The notes beneath the pieces are model-generated. The model ran no database searches. It worked only from the letters and a program-made list of their open reading frames with translations, and was not told the origin of the DNA. Source: CAIWHR01 sp963709525 (GTDB taxonomy: Bacteria; Pseudomonadota; Gammaproteobacteria; Burkholderiales; Casimicrobiaceae). From it: 64,000 nt of DNA. Within the stretch, counting starts at the first letter, position 1; each line of letters starts with the position of its first letter. Shown here piece after piece: positions 8,329-16,899 of the stretch. The DNA lies in contig CAVPXB010000010.1 in NCBI GenBank assembly GCA_963709525.1, positions 186,001 through 250,000 of the forward strand, written 5' to 3'. The position numbers and the translations under genes are program-made.

Positions 8329-10381
8329 CTCGGCGCCCCAGGCGCGGCGACCGGCCTCGATACGCAGCGCATCGATCGTGTAGTAGCCGGCGTCGACGAG
8401 GCCGAACGGACGGCCTTCGCTCAGCAGGGCGTCGTAGAGCGTCACGCACTGGTCGGTGGGAACGTGCAACTCGTAGCCCGGGCCGCCGACGTAACTCATC
8501 CGTGCAGCCCGCACCCGGGCGTGGCCGACATCGATCTCACGCGTGGCGGAGAACGGCAAGCCGGTCGGCGACACGTCGTCGGGCGAAAGCGCCGCGAGCA
8601 GCGCCTGCGCCTTCGGCCCCATCACGGAAAGCACCGCATAGGCGCTGGTGACGTCGACGAGCGCCGCGTTTTCGTCGGGCCGAATGCCGCGCTCGATCCA
8701 GGCGAAGTCGCGCGTCGTTTGCGCCGAACCGGAGATGATGTAGAACTCGTCGGGCGCCACGCGTATCACCGTGAGGTCGCTTTCGAATCCGCCGCGCGCG
8801 TTCAACATCCCCGTGTAGACGATCCTGCCCGCAGCGACGTCGAGGTCGTTGCTGCACAGCCGCTGCAGCACGGCAAGCGCGTCGCGGCCCTTCAGCACGA
8901 ACTTGGAGAACGACGTCTGATCGAAAACGGCGACGTCCTCGCGGCAGGCGCGCTGTTCCTCGAGCACATGCGGCAGCCAGCCCGGAATGCCGAACGTCGG
9001 CGCGGGGATCGCCGCGCCCGGGGGCAGGAAATAGTTGGCCCGTTCCCAATTCATCCTGGTTCCGAAGACGGCGCCCTTGGCCCGCAGCCGATCGTAAAGC
9101 GGCGAGCGCCGCAGCGGCCGCACGGTGGAGAGCTCCTCGCGCGGCCAACGCATCGCGTAGTGCAGGCCCAACGATTCGACGGTCCGGTCGGCAAGATGTC
9201 GCCGATTCGCGTGGAAGGCAGCGAAGCGCCGGATGTCCACATCCCACAAGTCGAGCGGCGCTGCGCCGTCGACGAGCCATTCGGCGATGAGCTTGCCGGC
9301 ACCGCCGGCATTGGCAATGCCCGCGGAATTGAATCCGGCGCATACGTAGTACCCGGCGAGTTCCGGCGCCTCGCCCAGAATGAAGTTGCCGTCCGGCGTG
9401 AAACTCTCCGGCCCGTTCAGCAGCAGCTTGATCGCGGCCGTTTCAAGGCATGGCGTCCGGTGGATCGCATTGCGCATCAGGATCTCGAAGTGATCCCAGT
9501 CCTCGGGCAGGAGCTGGAACTCGAAGTGTTCCGGGATGCGGGCGACGTTCCAGGGCTTGGCCTCGGGCTCGAAGCCGCCCATCACGAGGCCGCCCACTTC
9601 CTCCTTGTAATAGAGAAAGCCGTCGGGGTCGCGAATCACGGGCAGCGCGCTGGTCACGCCGGCGATCGGCGCGGTGACCAGATAGAAATGCTCGGCCGAG
9701 TACAACGGCACGTTGACCCCCGCAAGGCGCCCGAACTCGCGCGCCCACTGGCCGCCGCAGTTCACCAGCGCAGCGCAGGCGATGCTGCCCTCGTCGTCCG
9801 CGGATTTCCAATGCACGCCGGTGACGCGCCGCTGCGCGTGCGTCACGCCCGTGACGCGCACGCCCTCGGTGATCGTCACGCCGCCCATGCGCGCGCCCTT
9901 GGCCAGCGATTGTGTGAGGTCGGTCGGATTGACCTTGCCGTCGCCGGGGATCCAGACGGCACCCGCGAGATCGTCGGTGCGCACGATCGACGCGAAATTG
10001 CTCGACCTCGCTCGCAGACACGAACTCGAACTCGATGCCGAAGCTCCTCGCCCGCGCCATCTGCCGGCGCATCAGCGTCAGGCGGTCCGCCGTCGCGGCG
10101 ACGTTGAGGCTGCCGCACGGCGTCCAGCCGGTGGCAAGCCCGGTTTCCCGCTCGAGCGATGCGTAGAGCTCGATGCCGTAACGGCTCATGCGGGTGGCGT
10201 TGCGCGTGGCGCGCGTCTGCCCGACCAGGCCGGCCGCGTGCCAGGTCGTGCCGCAGGTCAGCCGGCCCTGCTCGAGCAGGACCACGTCGCGCACGCCGAG
10301 CTTCGCGAGATGGTAGGCGGCCGACACACCGGCGATGCCGCCGCCGACGATGACGACGCGCGCCTGGGTGGGCAGGTTCAT
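7960..10381 (-). CDS. FAD-dependent dimethylglycine/sarcosine dehydrogenase-like protein with GcvT domain (one frameshift)
   Basis: The combined product is about 806 residues. It starts with a DAO-type FAD domain (VVIVGGGIAGVSAAYHLAKL). After the middle linker it continues with folate-binding GcvT and GcvT C-terminal domains (WERANYFLPPG, YVGGPGYELHVP, DALRIEAGRRAWG). This architecture oxidatively demethylates N-methylated amines such as dimethylglycine and passes the methyl carbon to tetrahydrofolate. The reading frame breaks at about 9994: removing one base joins ASEVEQF to SIVRTDDLAG. Both halves are otherwise well conserved, so a sequence error is likely. It is the last gene of the minus-strand phosphonate run, which raises the possibility that an N-methylated aminophosphonate is the substrate. 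A plain betaine-pathway role is the alternative. Confidence 0.85.
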
Positions 10382-10425
10382 CGGGATGCCTTTCGACAAT
10401 TACGCAAGGAGCAGCGGTGTCCGCG

Positions 10426-11292
10426 TCACAGCTTCAACGCAGCCACCCCCAGCACGACACTCGCCGCACCGGCGAAACGGGTGACGCCAAAGCCTTCCTT
10501 CAGCCAGAACGCGCCGATCACCGCGGCGAAAAGCACCGAGGTCTCGCGCAGGGCGGCGATCGCGGCGATCGGTGCCCGCGTCATCGCCCACAGCACGATG
10601 CCGTAGGCGATCACGCTGCCCGCGCCCCCGATGATTCCGCGCCGCCAACCCCGGCGCAGGTAGACGCCGGCGGCGCGGCCCCGTCGCGCGATGATCCAGG
10701 CCAGAAACGGCAGGCCTTCGAGAAACACCAGCCAGCCCACGTAGGATAGCGCGTGCCCCGACGCGCGCGCGCCGGCGCCGTCGATCAGCGTGTAGACCGC
10801 GATGATGGCGGCATTGGCCAATGCCCAGGCCGTCGCGGCCGGCGGGTGGGGATTGCGCCGCGCGAACGCGATGCCGACGATACCGGCGCAGATCAGGCCG
10901 ATGCCGATCGCGATCTGCGGCGTCGGCCATTCGCGCAGAAAGACGATCCCGAGCAGCGTGACCAGGAGCGGGGCGGTTCCCCGCATCAGCGGATAGGCAA
11001 AGGAAAGGTCGCCGGTGCGATAGGCCTGGGCGAGCGTCACGTAGTAGGCGAAATGCACCAGCGCCGACGCTGCCGCGAACTTCCAGGCGGCAGGATCGGG
11101 AAGGGGGACGAAAGGAACGATCAGCAGGCCGCAGACGGAGGACCCGGCCACGATCGACGCCGTGTCGAGCAGGGGGTCGCCGCCCGGCGCCGATTTGAGC
11201 AGCGCGTTCCATCCTGCGTGCAGGAAACCGGCGGCGAGCACGGCCAGCGTGATGCCTAGCGAGAGGTCAGCGGCCGCCATCGGGGACCTCAC
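10426..11292 (-). CDS. EamA/DMT-superfamily membrane protein, probably of the phosphonate-associated subgroup
   Basis: The 288-residue protein has about ten hydrophobic segments arranged as two EamA repeats (GFLHAGWNALLKSA in the first, WALANAAIIAVYTLIDG at the start of the second). Such proteins are small-molecule transporters. A subgroup has been described as a phosphonate-utilization-associated membrane protein, and the location between phnA/phnY and the flavoprotein suggests membership. The assignment to that subgroup is inference. It lies 45 bp before the flavoprotein and 33 bp after the Na/Pi transporter on the same strand, so co-transcription is likely. ATG 11280 is a possible later start. 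Confidence 0.8.
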   Translation of the reverse strand: MRSPMAAADLSLGITLAVLAAGFLHAGWNALLKSAPGGDPLLDTASIVAGSSVCGLLIVPFVPLPDPAAWKFAAASALVHFAYYVTLAQAYRTGDLSFAYPLMRGTAPLLVTLLGIVFLREWPTPQIAIGIGLICAGIVGIAFARRNPHPPAATAWALANAAIIAVYTLIDGAGARASGHALSYVGWLVFLEGLPFLAWIIARRGRAAGVYLRRGWRRGIIGGAGSVIAYGIVLWAMTRAPIAAIAALRETSVLFAAVIGAFWLKEGFGVTRFAGAASVVLGVAALKL

Positions 11293-11324
11293 GAAATCGC
11301 AACCCGCCGTCGCAGCGCACGTGA

Positions 11325-13061
11325 TCAGGCGCTGTTGGGCCTGTGCTTCGGCCAGTCGGCATCACGGGCGGGCGCGGTCGAACGCAGGTCGTTGCCGTGG
11401 CGCTCGCGTGACGGCCCGGGCTCGGGCTGCTTGAGGCGGGTCTTGGCGAGCACGCCGGCCTGCTCGAGGATCGGATAGGCGATCGAGCAGATGTGCGAGT
11501 TGATCCGCTTGAGGTCGGCGATGAGATCGAGGTGCAGCGACGAGGTCTCGATGCTCTCCAACGTGTTGCCTGCGAGGCGCTCGAGGTGCGAATTGGCATA
11601 CGCGCGCTCGAGATCGCGGAACAGCACTTTTTGCGCGAGGAGTTCCTGCGCGCTCTTCAGTTCGCCGTCCAGGAACACCGACATGCCGAGGCGAAGATTG
11701 GCGATCACCCGCGCGTGCAGGTCGCAGATCTCCGTCATGCCCGCGTCGGAGAAGTTGCGTCCCTTCTCGATCTTCTTGTCCTCGAGTTCGGTGACGATGC
11801 GCTCCACGATGTCGCCGACCTGCTCCATGTTGATGGTGAACGAGACGATGTCGGTCCAGCGGCGGCTTTCCTTCACTTCCAGCGCCTCGCGCGAGATCTG
11901 GGTGAGGTAGAGCTTGACCGCGGTGTAGAGGTCGTCGACGGTGTCGTCCAGCTTGCGCAAGCGCTCGGCCAGCGCGCGGTCGTTGGTCTTGAGCACCACC
12001 AGCATGCCGGCGAGCATCTGCTCGACGACGTCGCCGATGCGCAGCGCCTCGCGGGCGGCGCAGGAGATCGCGAGCGCAGGGGTGGCCAGTGCCGAAGGAT
12101 CGAGGTGGCGCGGCTTGGCCGGGTCGTCGGTGGCCGGTGGGGTAGGCAGCAGGCGCTCGGCGATGCGCGCCACCGAACCCGTGAAGAACAGGAAAAGCAG
12201 CGCCAGCACGACGTTGAATCCGACATGGAAGATGACCACCTCGCGCGCACTCTCGAGCCCGAGGCTGTCGATCGGCGCCTCCAGGAGATGCAGCAGCGGC
12301 ACCGCGAGCGAGCAGCCAACGAGCTTGAACAGGAAATTGCCGAGCGTGACCCGGCGTGCCTCGGCGGGGGAGCGCAGCGTCGACAGCATCCCCAGGAGGC
12401 CGCTGCCCAGATTGGCGCCCAGCACCAGGCCCAGCGCCACGGGCAGCGCGATCACGTGCAGTGACGCCAGCGTGGCGACCAGCAGCACGACGGCGAGACT
12501 CGAATAGCAGAGCACCGTCAGCACCGCGGCGACGATCATGTCGAGCAGGATGTCGCCGGTCAGCGAGGCGAAGATCACCTTCACTCCCGCAGCCTGGACG
12601 ACCGGCTTGGCGGCAACCGAGATCCATTGCAGGGCGAAGATGATGAGGCCCAGGCCGATCAGCGCGCGCCCGAAACGGCCGACCGGCGTCGACTCCCGGG
12701 CAAGAAACAGCACGACGCCGACGAAGATCAGCAGCGGCGACAGCCAGGAGAGGTCGAACGACAGCGCCAGCGTGATCAGCGACGTGCCCACGTCGGCGCC
12801 CAGCATCACCGCAAGCGCGGGCGCGGTGCCGATGAGCCCCTGGCCGGCGAACGCGGCGACGATCAGCGCGGTGGCGGTACTGCTCTGGATGAGGCTGGTG
12901 ACCGCCAGCCCGGCGAAGAACGCACTGGCGCGGCTGTTCACGCTGTGGCGCAGCACGCGACGCAGGTTGCCGCCAAAGAGGCGCAGGATGCCCGTGCGGA
13001 CGATGTGCGTGCCCCAGACCAGCAGCGACACGCCGGCGAGCAAATTCAACAGCGTTTGCAT
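11325..13061 (-). CDS. Na+/phosphate cotransporter with C-terminal PhoU-like domain
   Basis: The 578-residue protein has the two inverted Na/Pi repeats, with QSSTATALIVAAFAGQG in the first and CYSSLAVVLLV and LGANLGSGLLG in the second. A helical PhoU-like domain follows (about residues 335-530). This is the bacterial NptA-like architecture, which moves phosphate with sodium across the inner membrane. It follows phnY by 76 bp on the same strand. A link to the phosphate released by PhnA is plausible. Bacterial members can work in either direction and the sequence does not show which. The C-terminal 40 residues are hydrophilic and poorly conserved. Confidence 0.9.
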   Translation of the reverse strand: MQTLLNLLAGVSLLVWGTHIVRTGILRLFGGNLRRVLRHSVNSRASAFFAGLAVTSLIQSSTATALIVAAFAGQGLIGTAPALAVMLGADVGTSLITLALSFDLSWLSPLLIFVGVVLFLARESTPVGRFGRALIGLGLIIFALQWISVAAKPVVQAAGVKVIFASLTGDILLDMIVAAVLTVLCYSSLAVVLLVATLASLHVIALPVALGLVLGANLGSGLLGMLSTLRSPAEARRVTLGNFLFKLVGCSLAVPLLHLLEAPIDSLGLESAREVVIFHVGFNVVLALLFLFFTGSVARIAERLLPTPPATDDPAKPRHLDPSALATPALAISCAAREALRIGDVVEQMLAGMLVVLKTNDRALAERLRKLDDTVDDLYTAVKLYLTQISREALEVKESRRWTDIVSFTINMEQVGDIVERIVTELEDKKIEKGRNFSDAGMTEICDLHARVIANLRLGMSVFLDGELKSAQELLAQKVLFRDLERAYANSHLERLAGNTLESIETSSLHLDLIADLKRINSHICSIAYPILEQAGVLAKTRLKQPEPGPSRERHGNDLRSTAPARDADWPKHRPNSA

Positions 13062-13137
13062 GACTCGCAGGATACGCCCGTCATCCCGCTATCGGCGAAC
13101 GGCGGCAGCGTCCCGGGCCGGGTGGCGTTCCCGGCGC

Positions 13138-14598
13138 CTACCACGGCAGCGAATACGTCTTGACGTTGGTGAAGCTCTTCATGGCTTCCTGCACGCCTTC
13201 CTTGTGGCCCAGGCCGGAATCCTTGATGCCGCCGAAGGGCGTGAGTTCGAGCCGGTAACCCGGGACCTCGCGGACGTTGACGCTGCCGACGACGAGTTCG
13301 GACACAAAGCGCGTGATGTAGTCGAGGCGATTGGTGCACACGGCCGACGACAGCGCGTAGTCGGTGCCGTTCGAGATCCGGATGGCCTCGTCGATGTCGC
13401 TGAAGCGGATGATCGGCGACACGGGTCCGAAGGTCTCGTATTTCACCAATGGCATGTCCGGCGTGACGCGATCGACCAGCGTCGGCGAATACAGGGCGCC
13501 GCGACGCAGGTTGCCGTGCAGCAGCCGCGCGCCCTGCGCGACGGCCTCGTTGACGCGCGCCTCGAAAGTCCTCGCCGCGGCCTCGTCGATCACCGTGCCC
13601 ATGTCCAGTTCGCGATCCATCGGGTCGCCGTAGGTCCAGGCCTTCGTCCGCTCGAGCAGGCGTTCGACGAAGCGGTCGGCCACGGCTTCATGGACGAGCA
13701 TTCGCTTCACCGCCGTGCAACGCTGTCCCGAGTTCCGGTACGACCCCGCGGCGGCGAGCGCCGCTGCCTCGTCGAGGTCGGCGTCCTCCATGACGATGAT
13801 GGGATCGTTGCCGCCCAGTTCCAGAACCTGTCGTTTGTAGACCGCCCTGGCAGCGATGTGCTTGCCGATCGGAACGCCGCCGGTGAATGTGACGAGGTCG
13901 ACGTCGGGATGGCACAGCATCTCGTCGCCGATTTCCCTGGGGTCGCCGGTGACGACCGAGAACATTTCCGGGGGCAACCCGGCTGCGTAGAGGACATCGG
14001 CCAGCAACAGCGCGGACAGCGGCGTCTTCTCGGTGGGCTTGAGCACCATCCGGTTGTTGGTGGCGATCGACGGCGCGACCTTGTGCGCCACCTGGTTCAG
14101 CGGGTGGTTGAACGGCGTGATCGCGCTGACCACGCCCTGCAGCGGCTCGCGCAGCGTGTAGACCCTGCGCTTCTTGCCGTGAGGGGTGAGGTCGCAGGAG
14201 AAGATCTGGCCGTCGTCCTGCAGCGCGGCGTTGCCCGCGAAGACCAGCACGTCGCAGGCGCGCCCGACCTCGTAGCCGGTGTCCTTCTTGCACAGACCCG
14301 ATTCGGCCGTGATGAGATCGGAGATCGCATCCGCCTGCTCGCGCAGCAGTTCGGCCGCGCGCTGCAGGATCCGGCTGCGCTCGTAACGCGTGAGCGTCGG
14401 CCGGAACGCCCTGGCGACGGCGAAGGCGCGCCGGACGTCGTCGACGCTCGCCCTGGGAACGGTCCCCACGAGCTTGCCGCTGAACGGATTGCGCACTTCG
14501 ATGACGCGGTCGCCGCCCACCGCCTCGCCGGCAATGCGCATCTTCTCCCGCAGCACGGCGCCGTGCCGGACATCCTTGATCTCGTGGAGGAGGTTCAT
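13138..14598 (-). CDS. phnY: phosphonoacetaldehyde dehydrogenase (PhnY)
   Basis: PhnY oxidises phosphonoacetaldehyde to phosphonoacetate with NAD+. The 486-residue protein has the aldehyde dehydrogenase core: ITPFNHPLNQVAHK (nucleotide binding), LELGGNDP (general-base Glu) and NSGQRCTAVKR with the catalytic Cys near residue 293. The segment SGLCKKDTGYEVGRACDVL is typical of the phosphonoacetaldehyde branch. It lies 15 bp downstream of phnA, and phnW is in the divergent operon, so all three enzymes of the PhnW-PhnY-PhnA route are present. The function call rests on family and context together. Confidence 0.92.
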   Translation of the reverse strand: MNLLHEIKDVRHGAVLREKMRIAGEAVGGDRVIEVRNPFSGKLVGTVPRASVDDVRRAFAVARAFRPTLTRYERSRILQRAAELLREQADAISDLITAESGLCKKDTGYEVGRACDVLVFAGNAALQDDGQIFSCDLTPHGKKRRVYTLREPLQGVVSAITPFNHPLNQVAHKVAPSIATNNRMVLKPTEKTPLSALLLADVLYAAGLPPEMFSVVTGDPREIGDEMLCHPDVDLVTFTGGVPIGKHIAARAVYKRQVLELGGNDPIIVMEDADLDEAAALAAAGSYRNSGQRCTAVKRMLVHEAVADRFVERLLERTKAWTYGDPMDRELDMGTVIDEAAARTFEARVNEAVAQGARLLHGNLRRGALYSPTLVDRVTPDMPLVKYETFGPVSPIIRFSDIDEAIRISNGTDYALSSAVCTNRLDYITRFVSELVVGSVNVREVPGYRLELTPFGGIKDSGLGHKEGVQEAMKSFTNVKTYSLPW

Positions 14599-14613
14599 GT
14601 GGGTTGCACCACG

Positions 14614-15846
14614 CTATTGGAGGTGATTGAGCGCCAGATCGAAGGCGTCGAAGTTGCGCCAACGACGTCCGTCAGGCAGCGGGGACGCCGCTGCGCGGCT
14701 GGCGATCAATGGCACCTGTTGTTCCGACAGACCGCCGTGCGAGCGCAGCGGGACGTCGAGCCCCGAGAGATCGTGGCGGCTGCGGCTGCTGCCGAGGACG
14801 CAAAGGCGCCCCGACAGCACCACAAGATCGCCAATGCGATCCGGCGGCAACTCGAAACGCTGCGCGGCCTGCGCTCGTGTCAACACCATGTCGACGCCGG
14901 GGAGGGCGGCGATTCGGGTCGCCATCGCGGCGAGGTCGCCGAGGTGCGCGAGATAGACGGTGGCAAACGAACCCAGCGCTCCGTGATGCACGACATAGGG
15001 GTCGGTGATCGGAAGAATGACGCGCGTCATTCCGGTGCCGTATGCCTGGTCGAGCACGTCCTGCAGGTAGACCACGTTCGGCCGTCCGAAGGCATCGGTC
15101 TTGGCGTTCATGCCATGGTCGGCGGTGATGATCAGCGTGGCGCCGAGCGCGTCGAGTTGCGCGAAATGCCGATCCATCATCGCGTAGTGCTCGTTGGCCG
15201 CCGCGGTTCCGGGCGCGGCCTTGTGCTGGACGTAATCGGTCGTCGACAGGTAGAGGATGTCGGGACGCTCGCGCTCGAGCAGGCTCACGCCGGCGGCGAA
15301 CACGAAGGCGGACAACTCGGCGCTGTAGACGGAAGGCAGCGGCAATCCCAGGCGCGACAGGACGCGTTCGATTCCGTTGTCGGCCAGCGTTGCCTGGTCG
15401 GCCTTCTCCGACGAGAAGCAGATCCCGGAAAGGCGATGGCCGAGGAGGTCGCGCAGCTTGTCCTTGGCGGTGACGACGGCAACCTTGGCGCCCGCATCGG
15501 CAAACGCCGCAAGCAGCGTGCCGGTTCGCAGGTAGCGCGGGTCGTTCATCATAACCTCGGCGCCGGCCTCCGGATCCCAGAAGTAGTTGCCGCAGATGCC
15601 GTGCACGGCAGGGGGCACGCCGGTGACGATCGACAGGTTGTTCGGGTTGGTGAACGAGGGCACGACGCAATCGGCGGTGAGGCAGGTGCCGCGGTCGCGC
15701 AACGCGGCGAGGAACGGCATCCGCTGCTGGGCGATCGCCTGGCTGAGGTAGTCGGGCTCGCAGCCGTCGATGCATACCACGACCAGGGGATTTTTCGGCG
15801 CGCGGTAGCGGCGGCCGTTGACCGTGAGGACAAGATCGGGAGTCAA
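14614..15846 (-). CDS. phnA: phosphonoacetate hydrolase (PhnA)
   Basis: PhnA splits the C-P bond of phosphonoacetate to give acetate and phosphate. The 410-residue protein belongs to the alkaline-phosphatase-like superfamily with two zinc sites. Ligands are visible in VCIDGCEPDY (D27), STTDYVQHK, ITADHGMN and RSHGGLSEQQ (H370). The nucleophile is the Thr in PSFTNPNN (T66). Its start overlaps the stop of the GntR gene (ATGA type) and phnY follows 15 bp later, so the three form an operon. All catalytic residues are present. Confidence 0.94.
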   Translation of the reverse strand: MTPDLVLTVNGRRYRAPKNPLVVVCIDGCEPDYLSQAIAQQRMPFLAALRDRGTCLTADCVVPSFTNPNNLSIVTGVPPAVHGICGNYFWDPEAGAEVMMNDPRYLRTGTLLAAFADAGAKVAVVTAKDKLRDLLGHRLSGICFSSEKADQATLADNGIERVLSRLGLPLPSVYSAELSAFVFAAGVSLLERERPDILYLSTTDYVQHKAAPGTAAANEHYAMMDRHFAQLDALGATLIITADHGMNAKTDAFGRPNVVYLQDVLDQAYGTGMTRVILPITDPYVVHHGALGSFATVYLAHLGDLAAMATRIAALPGVDMVLTRAQAAQRFELPPDRIGDLVVLSGRLCVLGSSRSRHDLSGLDVPLRSHGGLSEQQVPLIASRAAASPLPDGRRWRNFDAFDLALNHLQ

Positions 15847-16523
15847 GGGGTTTTCCTTCGCAAAGGACGGGCGGATTGTTGCGATGACTCGAGAGCGCGA
15901 TGCATGCGTTCCCGTCCCCCCGTCACGTGATCGTGGAGCGCGCGACCCGCCGCCGCGGGCTTGCCGGCCGCAATCCGGTCGACGATGTCCCGGTGCTCTC
16001 GCGCCGACAGGGGAAGTGCGCCGACCTGCGCCAGGGCCGCATGGCGAACCAGGCGCAGCTCGTTGACCAGGCGCCGGTACGTCTCGAGGAGCTTCCGGTT
16101 GCCGGCGAGTTCGACCAGGCGGTCATGGAAATCGAGGTTGGCGACCACGTAGCCGGGGACATCGTTGCTGGCCGCCCGCTTCTCCATCGCGGCAACCCGG
16201 TTGCGCAGTTCCGCCACCTCGGCCGTCGAGATGCTGCGTGCCAGCCGGCGCCCGACGTGTTCGTCGAGCACCGCGCGCAACTCGTAGATCTCGTCGGCCT
16301 CGTCCGGCGCCAGTTCGCGCACGAACACGCCGCGGTTCTTCAGGAGCCGCACGAGGCCGGACTCCTGCAGCGCGCGGAAGGCCTCGCGCACGGGGCCACG
16401 CGAGACGCCCAGGCGCTCGGCGATGGGCGTTTCGTTGAGCTTGCTGCCCGCCGCGAGGTCGCCCGAAAGGATCAGGCGTTCGAGTTCGCGTTGCACCAGC
16501 GTGGGCAGCGAAGTCGATTGCAT
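15843..16523 (-). CDS. phnR: GntR-family (FadR-type) regulator of the phosphonate genes
   Basis: The protein has an N-terminal winged helix-turn-helix (ETPIAERLGVSRGPVREAFRALQ) and a C-terminal all-helical FCD ligand domain with ELRAVLDEHVGRRLA. ATG 16523 gives 226 residues, the normal length. The frame is open to ATG 16673, but that codon lies within or next to the predicted -10 region, and the extra 50 residues are low-complexity Pro/Ala. It is the first gene of the phnA-phnY run and is divergent from the AEP transporter. It probably binds the palindrome at 16692-16705. The ligand is unknown but should be a pathway metabolite. A GntR regulator of this kind is known from Burkholderiales phosphonate clusters. 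Confidence 0.85.
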   Translation of the reverse strand: MQSTSLPTLVQRELERLILSGDLAAGSKLNETPIAERLGVSRGPVREAFRALQESGLVRLLKNRGVFVRELAPDEADEIYELRAVLDEHVGRRLARSISTAEVAELRNRVAAMEKRAASNDVPGYVVANLDFHDRLVELAGNRKLLETYRRLVNELRLVRHAALAQVGALPLSAREHRDIVDRIAAGKPAAAGRALHDHVTGGRERMHRALESSQQSARPLRRKTP

Positions 16524-16671
16524 CAGGGCGATGGTGGCGGTCTGCGCCGGAGCGGGCGTGGCGTCCGGCGGCGACGGCCGAGATTCGCCAGCCGGTGCGG
16601 CAGCGCGGCCTGCGGTGCGCGGGGATGCGCGCGGTGTCGTCGATGGCGTCGGTGGGTTGCGCATGTTGCGC

Positions 16672-16700
16672 ATTCAACGCCGCGCAGTGTAGATTGTCAA
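16672..16700 (-). promoter_or_regulatory. predicted sigma-70 promoter of the phnR-phnA-phnY operon
   Basis: Read on the minus strand, TTGACA (16700-16695) is a perfect -35 box. It is followed after exactly 17 bp by TTGAAT (16677-16672), which matches the -10 consensus at four of six bases. Transcription would start near 16665. The -35 box lies inside the palindrome at 16692-16705, so a bound regulator would block RNA polymerase. The position also argues for the shorter GntR protein start. Confidence 0.65.
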
Positions 16701-16705
16701 CAATC
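16692..16705. promoter_or_regulatory. perfect palindrome, predicted GntR/FadR-type operator
   Basis: GATTGTCAACAATC is a perfect inverted repeat, GATTGT and ACAATC separated by CA. FadR-subfamily GntR regulators typically bind short TTGT...ACAA dyads of this shape. It is the only strong dyad I saw in the divergent region between the regulator and the transporter, and it contains the -35 box of the regulator operon. Binding by the neighbouring regulator is inference. Confidence 0.7.
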
Positions 16706-16777
16706 GGCAAAGCGCACGGCAAGGCGCGCTCGCCGGTGGCCGGCGCGAGACCGTCGGCAGCGTTGCGGCACGGGCGA

Positions 16778-16806
16778 TTGCCGGCGCGAACGCGGCAGCG
16801 TAGGAT
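16778..16806 (+). promoter_or_regulatory. candidate promoter of the AEP transporter operon
   Basis: TTGCCG (16778-16783) and TAGGAT (16801-16806) are 17 bp apart, each matching the sigma-70 consensus at four of six bases. They lie about 95 bp upstream of the binding-protein ATG and 73 bp from the palindrome. Control by the same regulator would then need looping or a second site. Moderate evidence only. Confidence 0.4.
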
Positions 16807-16899
16807 GGCCCGCTGTTTCGGGCAAGGCGGCGGCAGGCCCGGAAGCCGGTGGGTGGTGGCCTCTTTTTCTTTCATCCCTTTCGAGCAAGGAACGAGCAC

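Noticed and set aside
12538..15930. 1130-codon + strand open frame
   Set aside because: It is antisense to the Na/Pi transporter, phnY and phnA, and its translation has no domain or natural composition (rich in Arg, His, Asp, Gly). Long antisense frames are expected at this GC content.
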